NCBI GenBank assembly: GCA_019449415.1
Contig: JAGRPP010000013.1
Span: 59,613 to 123,612 of the forward strand
Origin: Geothrix sp.
GTDB lineage: Bacteria; Acidobacteriota; Holophagae; Holophagales; Holophagaceae
Length of the DNA stretch: 64,000 nucleotides
Direction of reading: 5' to 3'
Shown here: positions 35,495-44,439 of the stretch, one piece after another
Position numbering within the stretch: the stretch's first letter is position 1
How the letters are laid out: each line of letters begins with the position of its first letter
Made by a program: the position numbers and the translations under genes
The notes under the pieces: generated by a model
What the model saw: only the letters and a program-made list of their open reading frames with translations
Told to the model about the DNA's origin: nothing
Database searches by the model: none

Positions 35495-36176
35495 TCAAGC
35501 TCCGGTCCGCTTTGCGCGCCGCAAAGCGGACTTGGAGTCACTCTGGCTGGTGACCTTCGCGGACCTGATGGTTCAGCTGATGGCCTTCTTCGCGCTGCTC
35601 TATTCCTTCTCGGTCCACGACCAGGTCAAGCTCCAGCAGGCCGTCACCTCCATCCAGAAGGCGCTGGGTGTCCAGAACCCCGCCGGGGCCCCCTCGGCCG
35701 GAGACGGGATCCTGCCGGGGTCCACAGGGTTGGATCCCTCCAAGGCCGCGGACCTGGAGAAGCTCCTCAGTGCCGTCCAGACCACCGAGGGGCCGGATGT
35801 GGGCAGCCGCCTGCGCTTTGTGACCTTCCGCGGGGCCCTGATCTTTGAAGAGGGCAGCGCCACGCTGACGGCGGGCAGCGATGTGCTGCTGGTGCGCTTG
35901 TCCGAGCTGGCCACGCGCTACCAGGGTTTCACGCTGGTCTGCGAGGGCCATGCGGCGCCGCGCGAGCGGGGTCGCGGCGGGGTCGACGCCCTGGAGCTCA
36001 GCTCGCAGCGGGCCCTCGTGGCCCAGCGTTACCTGGCCGGCCTGGGGCTGCCCCCCGCCCGGCTGACCTCCGAGGCCCGGGGCGACAGCCAGCCCGAGGG
36101 GGATGGGGGCACGCCCGAGGGCCGCGCCCTCCAGCGCCGCGTGGTGTTCCGGTTCCAGCGGGTGGCCGAGCGCTGA
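35469..36176 (+). CDS. motB: MotB-type stator subunit with OmpA-like peptidoglycan-binding domain
   Basis: 235 aa. A short basic N-terminus precedes one transmembrane helix containing the essential Asp (WLVTFADLMVQLMAFFALLYSF), in the position of MotB Asp32. A linker follows, then an OmpA C-terminal domain (FEEGSATLTAGSDVLL, VCEGHAAPRER, ELSSQRALVAQRYLAGLGLPPARL). It anchors the stator to the wall. The 26-base overlap with motA implies coupled translation and a fixed ratio. Confidence 0.85.
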   Translation: MPIGGRVANQAPVRFARRKADLESLWLVTFADLMVQLMAFFALLYSFSVHDQVKLQQAVTSIQKALGVQNPAGAPSAGDGILPGSTGLDPSKAADLEKLLSAVQTTEGPDVGSRLRFVTFRGALIFEEGSATLTAGSDVLLVRLSELATRYQGFTLVCEGHAAPRERGRGGVDALELSSQRALVAQRYLAGLGLPPARLTSEARGDSQPEGDGGTPEGRALQRRVVFRFQRVAER

Positions 36177-36254
36177 CTGGGCGCTGACGGACAGGGCCCG
36201 GATTCCCCTCTATCCTGGATCCAGGCCGGCCCCTCGGCCGCCCTGGAATCCGGA

Positions 36255-37049
36255 ATGATGCGCCTGCGTACCGCGCTTTGCCTCTCCCTCGCCGCCCTGG
36301 CCACCCTGGTCCAGGGGGCTCCCCCCGATCTGCTGGTGCCTCCCGCCGAGGCCCTGCGCACCCCGGGCGGGGTGACCTATCGCGTGATCCAGGCGGGGCG
36401 GGGCGGCACCTCACCCGGCCCGAAGGATTTCGTCCGGGCGCACCTTACGGGCTGGGGTTCGGACGGGGCGACCTTCATCCACACGAGGAGCCTGGACGAG
36501 GCGCCCTACCTCAGCCTGGAGCGCCTGATGCCGGGGCTGCGGGAGAGTCTGCAGGCCATGGTTCCAGGCGAGCAGCGGCGCATCTGGGTGCCCGAGGCCC
36601 TGGCCTTCGCGGGGGCCAAGGGGAGGCCTGCCGGGACCGTGGTGATGGACCTGGAACTGCTGGACAGCGTTCCCGATCCGAGCCAGGCGCCCCCGGATGT
36701 GGCGGCGCCACCGCCGGACGCCACGACCCTCCGGTCCGGCCTGGTCTTCCGGGTCCTCAAGCCGGGTTCGGGGACGGCCCATCCGGCCCGTTCCAGCTGG
36801 ATCTCGGTCCACTACTCGGGGTGGACCACTGACGGGAAGCTGTTCGACAGCTCGCTGAAGAAAGGTACTTCGGTGCCGCTCCAGGTGAAGGGCACCATCG
36901 AAGGCTGGATCGAGGGGCTCCCGCTCATGGTGGTGGGGGAGCGGCGGCGCTTCTGGATTCCCGAGAAGCTGGCCTACCGCGGCGCCTCCGGCATGCCGCG
37001 GGGGATGCTGGTCTTCGATGTGGAGCTGATGGGGATCGCGCCTAATTGA
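36255..37049 (+). CDS. Secreted protein with two FKBP-type peptidyl-prolyl isomerase domains
   Basis: 264 aa. Signal peptide MMRLRTALCLSLAALATLVQG. FKBP domain 1 (about residues 35-135: VTYRVIQAGRGGTSP, VRAHLTGWGSDG, MVPGEQRRIWVPEALAF) is followed by FKBP domain 2 (about 155-262: LVFRVLKPGSGTAHP, ISVHYSGWTTDGKLFDSSLKKG, VVGERRRFWIPEKLAY). Domain 2 keeps the active-site FDSS and IP residues better than domain 1. It is a periplasmic folding helper. Its stop codon overlaps the convergent M28 gene by 8 bases. Confidence 0.85.
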   Translation: MMRLRTALCLSLAALATLVQGAPPDLLVPPAEALRTPGGVTYRVIQAGRGGTSPGPKDFVRAHLTGWGSDGATFIHTRSLDEAPYLSLERLMPGLRESLQAMVPGEQRRIWVPEALAFAGAKGRPAGTVVMDLELLDSVPDPSQAPPDVAAPPPDATTLRSGLVFRVLKPGSGTAHPARSSWISVHYSGWTTDGKLFDSSLKKGTSVPLQVKGTIEGWIEGLPLMVVGERRRFWIPEKLAYRGASGMPRGMLVFDVELMGIAPN

Positions 37050-38409
37050 ACCGGGCTTCGGACTGGGCGAGCGCGTAGGCGAAGGCGGCCAGGACCGCGG
37101 CGTTGTGGGCCAGGTCGTCCTTCTCCACCTTGTCGAAGGTGTCGGCGTGGGTGTGGTGGATGTCGAAGTAGTGGGTGGCCGCGTGGCTCACGCCGATGCC
37201 GGGCACGCCCTCGGCCACCATGGGACTCACATCCGCGCCGGAGCCGCCGAGGCGGAGGTCCACGGCGCCGAAGGAGCCGAGCGCCTCTCCCAGGCCCTTT
37301 AAAGTGGCCAGTGCGGCGGCCTTGGCCTCGGGTGCAGCCTTGCGGAGATCCAGGCTGAAGGCCTTGATGCGCTCGCTGCCGGAATCGGATTCGAAGGCGG
37401 CGACGATGCGGGGGAACTCGGCCAGGTGGGCGTCGCGGTAGGCCTTGCCGCCGCGCAGTCCGTTCTCCTCATTGGTCCAGAGCACCACGCGGAGGGTCCG
37501 GCGGGGCTTGAGGCCGAGGCGCTGGATGAGCCGCGCGGCCTCCAGGGCGATGACCGTGCCGGCCCCGTCGTCCTGGGCGCCCTGGCCCACATCCCAGCTG
37601 TCCAGGTGGCCGCTGAGGATCACCACTTCATCGGGTTTCTCCGTGCCGCGGATTTCGCCCACCACATTGGCCGAGGGCGCATCCGGCAGGGTCTTCGCGC
37701 CCATCTCGAGGTGCACGCGGATTCGCTCGCCCCGCGCCTGCATGCGCCGCATCTGGGTGGAGGCCTCGAGGGTCACGGACGCCGTGGGGATCTTCGGGAA
37801 GGCGGGATCGTAGTCCATGACGCCGGTGTGGGGCGTGTCGAGGCTCACGGGGCCCACGGACCGCACCAGGGCGGCCACGGCGCCGTATTTCGCGGCCTTG
37901 GGCGCACCGTCGTGGCGGTAGACCACCGTGTGCCCGTAGCCCTTGTAGGGCACATCGAAGAGGACGATCTTCCCCTTCACTGCTTCACCCAGCCGATCCA
38001 GCTCGTCGAAGGAGCCCACCACGACCACATCCGCCGTGATCCCACCCTCGGGCGTGGCCACGCTGCCCCCGAGGCCGAGGATGTTCAAACGGTGGGGTGT
38101 GGGCAGCAGCATCTCGGCGGATTCCCTGCCGCGCACCCAATGGGGCACCATGACGGGTTCGGCGTGGACCCCGGTCAGCCCGGCGGCCTTCATGCGGTCC
38201 TGGGCCCAGGCGATGGCCTGGTCGAGCTGGGGTGAGCCGGACAGCCGGTGGCCGATGCGGTCGCACAGCCAGGCCAGATCCTCGTAGGCGCCATGGGTGC
38301 GGAAGGCTTCGGTCCTCAGCCGTTCGGCGGTGGTGCGCAGCGCTTCGGGAGAGGTTTGCGCGCCGAGGGCTGTCGCGGTCAGGAGGAGGAGGCATCGGGT
38401 CAGGTTCAT
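37042..38409 (-). CDS. Secreted M28 family metallopeptidase (aminopeptidase/carboxypeptidase Q type)
   Basis: 455 aa. Signal peptide MNLTRCLLLLTATALGAQ, an N-terminal half interrupted by a PA-like insertion (about residues 120-250), and the co-catalytic zinc site of M28: SGHLDSWD (His, Asp), QDDGAGT (bridging Asp), TNEENGLRG (catalytic Glu, ligand Glu), SDSG (Asp) and HHTHADT (His). It removes N-terminal residues from peptides outside the cytoplasm. It converges with the FKBP gene, with overlapping 3' ends. Confidence 0.9.
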   Translation of the reverse strand: MNLTRCLLLLTATALGAQTSPEALRTTAERLRTEAFRTHGAYEDLAWLCDRIGHRLSGSPQLDQAIAWAQDRMKAAGLTGVHAEPVMVPHWVRGRESAEMLLPTPHRLNILGLGGSVATPEGGITADVVVVGSFDELDRLGEAVKGKIVLFDVPYKGYGHTVVYRHDGAPKAAKYGAVAALVRSVGPVSLDTPHTGVMDYDPAFPKIPTASVTLEASTQMRRMQARGERIRVHLEMGAKTLPDAPSANVVGEIRGTEKPDEVVILSGHLDSWDVGQGAQDDGAGTVIALEAARLIQRLGLKPRRTLRVVLWTNEENGLRGGKAYRDAHLAEFPRIVAAFESDSGSERIKAFSLDLRKAAPEAKAAALATLKGLGEALGSFGAVDLRLGGSGADVSPMVAEGVPGIGVSHAATHYFDIHHTHADTFDKVEKDDLAHNAAVLAAFAYALAQSEARFN

Positions 38410-38438
38410 GCCTCATCTTACTTGGTAGAATCGATAAA

Positions 38439-38930
38439 TCAGGGTTTTTTTGCCAGCTCTTCGATCTGGGCTCTCACGGCCTTCATCAAGGCATTGGGAA
38501 TGGGCACGCTGAGGTTGTACTGCTGGATCCGCCAGCGATCCTTGTCCCGCGTCAGGACGCCCGTACCCCGGGCAGGCCCCAGGTTCGGGGTGTCGAGATC
38601 CTCGTCGAACCAGGCGGTGCGGCCGTCCTTCGACAGGGTGATCGCCCGCCGCGTGGCGCGAAAGCTCCAGGCCTTGCCGCGCAGGAAAATCGGGTGGGCC
38701 CAGGCCTGGAAGGCGGCCTTGGGCCAGCGCTCGGTGGCGTCGGTGCCCAGGAACACGGCGCCCTCGGCGAGATGGCTGAAATAGCGGGCCTCATCGGCCT
38801 GGGCCGCCGCCAGATGCCAGTCGTCCAGCACGCCAGCCACGACCTTTTCGGCGGGCGACTGTGCCGAAAGCACATGGGCAGAGCCGAGCAGCAGGGCTGG
38901 GACCAGGGCTGGGATCGGGGCAAGGCGCAT
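38439..38930 (-). CDS. Secreted SnoaL/NTF2-like (nuclear-transport-factor-2 fold) protein
   Basis: 163 aa. Signal peptide MRLAPIPALVPALLLGSAHVLSAQ, then one SnoaL-like domain: VLDDWHLAAAQADEARYFSHLAEGA, a central FLGTDATERW strand, and the terminal DKDRWRIQQYNLSVPIPN. The fold is common in secreted proteins of unknown role and in isomerases; no catalytic residues are obvious. It lies 20 bases downstream of the M6-like peptidase gene on the same strand, so it is probably in the double-receiver operon. Confidence 0.78.
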   Translation of the reverse strand: MRLAPIPALVPALLLGSAHVLSAQSPAEKVVAGVLDDWHLAAAQADEARYFSHLAEGAVFLGTDATERWPKAAFQAWAHPIFLRGKAWSFRATRRAITLSKDGRTAWFDEDLDTPNLGPARGTGVLTRDKDRWRIQQYNLSVPIPNALMKAVRAQIEELAKKP

Positions 38931-38950
38931 GGGACCTCCGGCGAAAGGCG

Positions 38951-40450
38951 TCAGCGGGGGCGGTCCAGCGTTACCTTGACCCGCATGCGGCCGCTGGCGT
39001 CGGTTTCGAGCACTTCCCAGGAGAGGGGCCCGCTGCGGCCCTTGGGGTTCTCGCCGGGGCCGAGGTTGAAGGCCGCGTCGTCCAGCTCCCAGCGCCCGCA
39101 GGGGAAGCGGGGCTTGGGGGGCTCGGGGCTGCCGGGATGGGCATCCACCACGCGCACCGGGCCCTTGGGATCGTCGGGACTGAGGAGGGAGGGATCGATG
39201 CGGGCGACGATCAGGCCTTCGTGGCCGGGGCCGAAGCGGCCGCCCACGCGGCCCCGCTCGAAGCCCCAGGGGCGGCGCACCTCGAGGCTGAAGAAGCGGC
39301 CCTTCTTGCGGGGATCGGGCAGGGTGACCCACTGGGGATCGGCGCCGGGGGCGCGGCTGGCGGGGGCGATCCAGCCCTCCCAGGCGCGGCCCTTCACGGC
39401 GTGGCGGACGATGGCGCTGCGGAACCGGCCCCGGTACCAGAGCTCCGAGCGCACCCAGGCCATGGGATGGGAGGGGCTGTAGCCCGTGTCCTCCACCCAG
39501 GGGCCCTCCCCGGGGTGTGAGCGGTCCCAGCCGCGGTACTGGCCCGCGTCCATGAGATCCCAGATGCCGGCGGTGAGGGGATCCTCGCAGCCCAGGTAGA
39601 GGTCGTCCACGCGATGCTCGCCCATGCCGTGGAAGGTTTCGTGGACGATGTTGCCCAGGGGCACTTCCTCGGTCATGAAGAGCAGGGGCCAGCGCCGGGA
39701 GCGCTCCCAGGGCAGTGGCAGCAGCAGGCTCACCGCCTTGAGGTGGGATTCGTCGGCCGTGAGGGACTGGGGGGCGCCGGGCGAGATGATCCAGAGGTGG
39801 TCGGGCTTGCCATCGGGCTTCAAGGCGCCGGTGCGGTTGTCGATGCGGTCGCAGTCGCCGAGTTCCTCCCCGCGGAGCCGCTCCAGCACCCATTCGGCCA
39901 TGGCGGCCTTGTGGGCGTCCGTGCGGGGGGCGGGGAAGTCGGCACTGCGCAGCTTGAGGAAGCGGCCCTCCACGAGGGAGAGGGCGCCCTTGCTGACTTC
40001 GTAGAGGTAGTTGGCGGCGCTGGCCACGCCGGGGCGGCGGGAGAAGATCAGCTCGCGCAGGGCCCCGTCCGGCAGCTTCGAGGGCTCGTCCGTGAAATCC
40101 AGCCGCACGATGAACACCGATTCCGCATGGTGTCCCGGTTCGGGCGTCAGCACCACCTCGCGGTTCCACTCGGAGGCCGGCACGAGGTCCCGGCGCCAGC
40201 CGTCCTTTTCCACCGCCAGCACGCGGTCGCCGGGATCCAGCTCCAGACGGAAGGAACCGTCCGCGTCCGTGAGGGCGAGGGGGGGATCCCCGGCGGGGGA
40301 GATGCGCGGCTGGCGGTCCGGATAGACCCGCACGCCCGCCAGGCCGCGGTGGCCGTCCGTGATGCGGCCTCTCAGGGCCGCGGCGCCGAGACTGGATCCG
40401 AGACTGGAGGCGAGAAGGCCGAGGGCGGCGGCCCTGAGCGTCCGGCTCAT
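38951..40450 (-). CDS. Secreted M6-like metallopeptidase with N-terminal carboxypeptidase-regulatory-like domain
   Basis: 499 aa. Signal peptide (to about residue 24), a beta-sandwich of CarboxypepD-regulatory type (LRGRITDGHRGLAGVRVYP, LTDADGSFRLEL), and an M6/InhA-like domain with the zinc motif HETFHGMGEH (HExxHxxG) after GNIVHE. A beta-rich C-terminal region follows. The ATG overlaps the stop of the double-receiver gene by four bases (ATGA), which couples translation of a secreted protease to a signalling protein. The exact peptidase subfamily is uncertain. Confidence 0.75.
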   Translation of the reverse strand: MSRTLRAAALGLLASSLGSSLGAAALRGRITDGHRGLAGVRVYPDRQPRISPAGDPPLALTDADGSFRLELDPGDRVLAVEKDGWRRDLVPASEWNREVVLTPEPGHHAESVFIVRLDFTDEPSKLPDGALRELIFSRRPGVASAANYLYEVSKGALSLVEGRFLKLRSADFPAPRTDAHKAAMAEWVLERLRGEELGDCDRIDNRTGALKPDGKPDHLWIISPGAPQSLTADESHLKAVSLLLPLPWERSRRWPLLFMTEEVPLGNIVHETFHGMGEHRVDDLYLGCEDPLTAGIWDLMDAGQYRGWDRSHPGEGPWVEDTGYSPSHPMAWVRSELWYRGRFRSAIVRHAVKGRAWEGWIAPASRAPGADPQWVTLPDPRKKGRFFSLEVRRPWGFERGRVGGRFGPGHEGLIVARIDPSLLSPDDPKGPVRVVDAHPGSPEPPKPRFPCGRWELDDAAFNLGPGENPKGRSGPLSWEVLETDASGRMRVKVTLDRPR

Positions 40451-41256
40451 GCCTCGCCGACGAGCTTCTGGAGGTGGGCCAGCTTCGCCAGGAGGGCGAC
40501 ACGACGGCGGGTTTCCGGCGCCACCAGGGGCTTCTCCAGCGCATCGGCCACGGGCTCCTGGAACCGGGACCAAGTCTCCAGCTCGCCGGGGCTGTACAGC
40601 AGCAGGATGGGCAGGTCCTTCAGCTCCTCGGACTGGTGCACGGCCAGGGCCAGCGTCTGCGCGCTGCCTTCGAGCAGGTCCGTGTCCAACACCAGCACAT
40701 CGGGCCGGTGGGCGAGGATCTGGGCGCGGGCCTGGCCTTCGCCCTGGGCCTCGAGGAAGGTGGCCTGGTCCTTGCCGAAGTGGTTTTGCACCTGCGACCG
40801 CACGAGTGAACTGGCGGAGACCACCAGCACCTTGGGCCGGGCCGGGGCCGGGACCACGCCGCGGCGGGTCAGGGCCCGGATCCGCAGGTGGGTCTGCACG
40901 CGCACCTGGAGCAGCATGGTGTTGGCGGGCTTGCGGAGGAAGTCGTCGGCCCCGGCGGCGTAGCTGCGGTCCTTGGCGTCGCGGCTCAGGGCTGTCAGGA
41001 CCAGGACCGGGATGCCCGCCGTGGCGGGATCGGCCTTGATGGCCTCGCAGGCCTTGAACCCGTCCATGGAGGGCATGACGGCATCCATGATCACCAGGTC
41101 GGGCGAGCCCTCCCTCACGCGATCCAGCGCCTCCTGGCCGTTGGCGGCCGTCACGAGGCGGTGGCCCAGAGCCTGCAGCTGCGCCTCGATCTGACGCCTC
41201 TGAAGGGCATTGTCCTCCACCATCAGGATGGTCATGGGGGACGCGAACTGGGTCAA
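40447..41256 (-). CDS. Response regulator with two receiver domains and no output domain
   Basis: 269 aa. REC1 (about residues 9-125) has ILMVEDN (acid pair), VIMDAVMPSMDG (phospho-Asp), VLTAL (Thr) and LRKPAN (Lys). REC2 (about 140-260) has VLVVSAS in place of the acid pair but keeps DVLVLDTDLLEG and LEKPLV, so it is degenerate. No GGDEF, HTH or enzyme domain follows. The start is TTG, supported by AAGGAG six bases upstream; the next in-frame ATG (41235) lacks such a site. It heads the operon with the M6-like peptidase. Confidence 0.82.
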   Translation of the reverse strand: MTQFASPMTILMVEDNALQRRQIEAQLQALGHRLVTAANGQEALDRVREGSPDLVIMDAVMPSMDGFKACEAIKADPATAGIPVLVLTALSRDAKDRSYAAGADDFLRKPANTMLLQVRVQTHLRIRALTRRGVVPAPARPKVLVVSASSLVRSQVQNHFGKDQATFLEAQGEGQARAQILAHRPDVLVLDTDLLEGSAQTLALAVHQSEELKDLPILLLYSPGELETWSRFQEPVADALEKPLVAPETRRRVALLAKLAHLQKLVGEA

Positions 41257-41344
41257 GCTGGCTCCTTACTCTCGTAACTCGAGGTTAGAGGGCCTATCGG
41301 TTCCAATCAACCGCTGGATGAAGATGGAACCTGGTAAAACTCCG

Positions 41345-41373
41345 CAGACAGCAAGGGTTTCCAACGGTACAAT
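41345..41373 (+). promoter_or_regulatory. Candidate lepA promoter
   Basis: CAGACA (-35-like, GACA core) and TACAAT (-10) are 17 bases apart and end about 20 bases before the lepA start, whose GAGG lies between. The match is partial and the call is tentative. Confidence 0.3.
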
Positions 41374-41393
41374 GGCCAGTTCGAGGTTCCGCA

Positions 41394-43211
41394 GTGGCGC
41401 ATCCCAGTCTCATCCGCAATTTTTCCATCGTCGCACATATCGACCACGGCAAGTCCACCCTGGCAGACCGCCTGCTGGAGCTGACGAAGACCGTGGCCGG
41501 CCGCGACATGCAGGCCCAGATCCTCGACGACATGGATCTGGAGCGCGAGCGCGGCATCACCATCAAGGCCCACGCGGTGACGCTGAAGTACCTGGCCCAG
41601 GATGGCCAGACCTACACGCTCAACCTCATCGACACGCCGGGCCATGTGGACTTCACCTACGAGGTGAGCCGCAGCCTCGCCGCCTGCGAGGGCGCCATCC
41701 TGGTGGTGGACGCCACCCAGGGCGTGGAGGCCCAGACCCTGGCCAACACCTACCTGGCCCTGGAGAACGGCCTGGAAGTGTTTCCGGTGCTGAACAAGAC
41801 CGATCTGCCCAGTGCGGATCCCGAGCGCGTGCTGCAGCAGATCGATACGGTCATCGGCCTGGTGGACACCGCCCACGCCGTGAATGTGAGCGCCAAGACC
41901 GGTGAGAACTGCGACCAGGTGCTCGAGCAGATCGTGAAGTGCATTCCCGCGCCCCAGGGCGATCCGGCCGCGCCGCTCCAGGCGCTGGTCTTCGACTGCT
42001 ACTACGACGCCTACCGCGGCGTGGTGAACCTCATCCGCGTCGTGAACGGCACGCTGAAGGCGGGAGACCAGATCCGCTTCATGTCCACGGGCAGCGAGCA
42101 CCGGGTGGATGAGATCGGCATCTTCGATCCCAAGATGGACAAGCAGGACTCGCTGTCCGTGGGCGAAGTGGGCTACCTGGTGGCCAACATCCGCCAGCTG
42201 GTGGATGTGAAGGTCGGCGACACGGTGACCCACGCGGTCACGCTCACGACCAAGCCCGCCACCGAGATGCTGAAGGGCTTCAAGGAGATCCAGCCCGTGG
42301 TCTTCGCGGGGATCTTCCCCACCTCCAGCGACGACTACGAGAACCTCCGCAACGCCATGGACAAGCTGCGGCTCAACGACAGCAGCTTCACCTACGAGCC
42401 CGAGACCTCCACCGCGCTCGGCTTCGGCTTCCGCTGCGGCTTCCTGGGCCTGCTCCACATGGAGATCGTGCAGGAGCGCCTGGAGCGCGAGTTCGACCTG
42501 GACCTCATCACCACGGCCCCCAGCGTGCGGTACCATGTGCACCTGACTGACGGCACCGAGACTTCGGTGGACAACCCCTCGAAGCTGCCTCCGCTCCAGA
42601 AGATCGCCAAGATCGAGGAGCCCATCATCGAGGCCACCATCCTCACCCGCACGGATTTCGTGGGCGGCCTGATCAAGCTCTGCGAGGAGCGCCGCGGCTT
42701 CCAGCAGAAGCTCGAGTACCTGAGCCAGGACCGCGTGATGCTCGTCTACGAGCTGCCCCTGAACGAAGTGGTGATGGACTTCTACGACAAGCTCAAGTCC
42801 ATCTCCAAGGGCTACGCCAGTTTCGACTATCACATGAAGCACTACACCGAATCCGACCTCGTGAAGATGGACATCCTGGTGAACGCCGAGCCGGTGGATG
42901 CGCTGTCCATCCTGGTGCACCGGAGCAAGAGCCAAGCCCTTGGCCTCGCCCTCTGCCAGAAGATGAAGGAAGTCATCCACCAGCAGATGTTCGATGTGGC
43001 CATCCAGGCCGCCATCGGCAGCAAGATCATCGCCCGCACCAATGTGAAGGCCCGCCGCAAGGATGTGCTCGCCAAGTGCTACGGCGGCGATGTCAGCCGC
43101 AAGAAGAAGCTGCTCAACAAGCAGAAAGAGGGCAAGAAAAGAATGAAGTCCATCGGCAATGTGGAGATCCCGCAGGAGGCCTTTTTGGCCATCCTCAAGG
43201 TCGACAACTAG
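41394..43211 (+). CDS. lepA: Translation factor LepA (EF-4) GTPase
   Basis: 605 aa, full length. The GTG start follows GAGG. G-domain motifs: AHIDHGKST (G1), [10 protein letters not shown] (G2), DTPGHVDF (G3), NKTD (G4), SAKTGEN (G5). Domains II, III and V follow, then the LepA-specific C-terminal domain ending [14 protein letters not shown] as in other LepA proteins. It binds ribosomes and promotes back-translocation or initiation. The last 79 bases around the stop are repeated downstream at 43324-43471 with an insert. Confidence 0.96.
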   Translation: MAHPSLIRNFSIVAHIDHGKSTLADRLLELTKTVAGRDMQAQILDDMDLERERGITIKAHAVTLKYLAQDGQTYTLNLIDTPGHVDFTYEVSRSLAACEGAILVVDATQGVEAQTLANTYLALENGLEVFPVLNKTDLPSADPERVLQQIDTVIGLVDTAHAVNVSAKTGENCDQVLEQIVKCIPAPQGDPAAPLQALVFDCYYDAYRGVVNLIRVVNGTLKAGDQIRFMSTGSEHRVDEIGIFDPKMDKQDSLSVGEVGYLVANIRQLVDVKVGDTVTHAVTLTTKPATEMLKGFKEIQPVVFAGIFPTSSDDYENLRNAMDKLRLNDSSFTYEPETSTALGFGFRCGFLGLLHMEIVQERLEREFDLDLITTAPSVRYHVHLTDGTETSVDNPSKLPPLQKIAKIEEPIIEATILTRTDFVGGLIKLCEERRGFQQKLEYLSQDRVMLVYELPLNEVVMDFYDKLKSISKGYASFDYHMKHYTESDLVKMDILVNAEPVDALSILVHRSKSQALGLALCQKMKEVIHQQMFDVAIQAAIGSKIIARTNVKARRKDVLAKCYGGDVSRKKKLLNKQKEGKKRMKSIGNVEIPQEAFLAILKVDN

Positions 43212-43471
43212 GAACTCGAACGGCCCCGATGGACCGCCTTATGTGATGAGCCCGAAGCAGGAGCGTAGGGCGACTTTGCGGCAGGCGAAGCCCGAAGGGC
43301 GCGGCCCATGGAAGGGCCGCGTCAAGTCCATCGGCAATGTGGAGATCCCGCAGGCCGAGCCTCAGCTGGGTGGCGAGTGGGCAGGGCTGAATGCCCTGCT
43401 CCGAGCCGGGCACCCAGCGAGGCGAAGCTTCCTGGCCATCCTGAAGGTCGACAACTAGGAACTCGAACGGC
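43146..43471 (+). repeat. Direct duplication of the lepA 3' end, second copy interrupted by a palindrome
   Basis: Copy 1 (43146-43224) is the true lepA end. Copy 2 (43324-43471) repeats it: 30 bases identical (AAGTCCATCG...CCGCAG), then a 75-base insert in place of GAGGCC, then a near-identical run through the stop codon and GGAACTCGAACGGC. Copy 2 is not in frame with lepA. A hairpin (CGCGGCCC/GGGCCGCG, 43300-43321) stands between the copies. Copy 2 ends at the stop codon of the convergent MshEN gene. Confidence 0.9.
43359..43423. repeat. Palindromic element inside the duplicated lepA tail
   Basis: Nested inverted repeats: GCCTC/GAGGC (outer), GCTGGGTG/CACCCAGC (middle, perfect 8 bp), GCAGGGC/GCCCTGC (inner, perfect 7 bp, loop TGAAT). 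The insert is a multiple of three (75 bases for 6) and keeps the copied tail open, in the manner of palindromic elements that land in coding sequence. Confidence 0.75.
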
Positions 43472-44352
43472 TAACCGACCCGATCGTCGTCCTTGATCTC
43501 GCCCGACTCGATCAGGTTGGCGAGGAGCCGCTGGAGTTCGTCCTGGCCGATGATGCCCCGCCGCTGGAAGAGCCGGATGAGGCCCAGCACCAGGGCGCGG
43601 GTCTGGTAGGACTCCAGGCGCGGGATGGTCTGGCTGTGGGTGCGGCTGTGGATGAGGTCGGCGCTCGCGGCCGGAGGGGCCGGAGGGGCCGGGCGGGCCG
43701 AGCCCTCGAAGAGCCCGAAGGGGTCGATGTTGACCGGCTGCGTGGGCGTGTTCTCGATGCCGAAGAAGGGATCAGGCGGGAAGAGCAGATCCTGGGCAGA
43801 GGGGGGTGGCGGCGGCACCGGCAGGGGCTGGAGGCTGAAGGTGACCGGCAGGGCGTCATCCTGGGCGTTGTCGCCCCCCACCTCGACGGTCAGCGGCGTC
43901 GGAGCCGACCCGTCCAGCCGGCGGTAGAGGTCCCCGATGGCCTTCTTCAGGGCGCTGTGGGAGGCCACGACGGGCTGGATGTGCAGTCCCGAGGCGAACC
44001 GGGCGCTGTCGATGGCATTCAGATCCGAGGGATCCGACATGGCCAGCACCAGGGACTTGGGCTCCTTGATGGCGATGGGCAGCACCGTGAACTGATCGGC
44101 CAGCCGCTGTGGCACCAGCTTGAGGACCGCGGCGGGGACCTCCAGGTTTCTCACATCCATCTGGGGCACGCCGGTCTGATGGCTGAGGAAGTCCATCAGC
44201 ACTTCTTCGCTGATGTATCCCAGTGCCACCAGGTTGCTGCCCAGCCGGCCTCGTGCAATCTTCTGATGGGTGATGGCGCTCTGAAGCTGGGCCGGCGTGA
44301 TGAGGCCGGACTCCACGAGCAGTTCGCCCAGTCGCTTGATGGTTTGCTGCAT
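43471..44352 (-). CDS. MshEN-domain (type II secretion ATPase N-terminal-like) protein without ATPase
   Basis: 293 aa. Residues about 1-145 carry the MshEN/T2SSE-N fold (RLGELLVESGLITPAQLQSAI, LGSNLVALGYISEEVLMDFLS, LVLAMSDPSDLNAID), the c-di-GMP-binding module of GspE/PilB/MshE ATPases. A Pro-rich linker (VPPPPPSAQD) and a C-terminal helical segment follow; the Walker ATPase domain is absent. It is probably a c-di-GMP-responsive adaptor or effector. AGGA precedes this ATG. It is divergent from the phosphorelay genes and ends against the duplicated lepA tail. Confidence 0.8.
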   Translation of the reverse strand: MQQTIKRLGELLVESGLITPAQLQSAITHQKIARGRLGSNLVALGYISEEVLMDFLSHQTGVPQMDVRNLEVPAAVLKLVPQRLADQFTVLPIAIKEPKSLVLAMSDPSDLNAIDSARFASGLHIQPVVASHSALKKAIGDLYRRLDGSAPTPLTVEVGGDNAQDDALPVTFSLQPLPVPPPPPSAQDLLFPPDPFFGIENTPTQPVNIDPFGLFEGSARPAPPAPPAASADLIHSRTHSQTIPRLESYQTRALVLGLIRLFQRRGIIGQDELQRLLANLIESGEIKDDDRVG

Positions 44353-44439
44353 GAGAGATCCTGGGGTCTTCCGATGATGCACAGAAGGTCCTCTCCAAGG
44401 TAACTTTATTCAAGGCTTTTTGTGCAGCCCGGGGGGAGC

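Noticed and set aside
34727..36176. Reading the MotA/MotB pair as TolQ/TolR or ExbB/ExbD
   Set aside because: The second protein carries an OmpA-type peptidoglycan-binding domain and the first has four helices with a large loop, which fits MotA/MotB. No TolA or TonB gene is adjacent.
43159..43458. A 99-codon frame running from the lepA end through the duplicated tail
   Set aside because: The first part is a shifted frame of lepA and the last part is the copied tail. It has no ribosome-binding site of its own; better explained as a duplication scar than as a gene.
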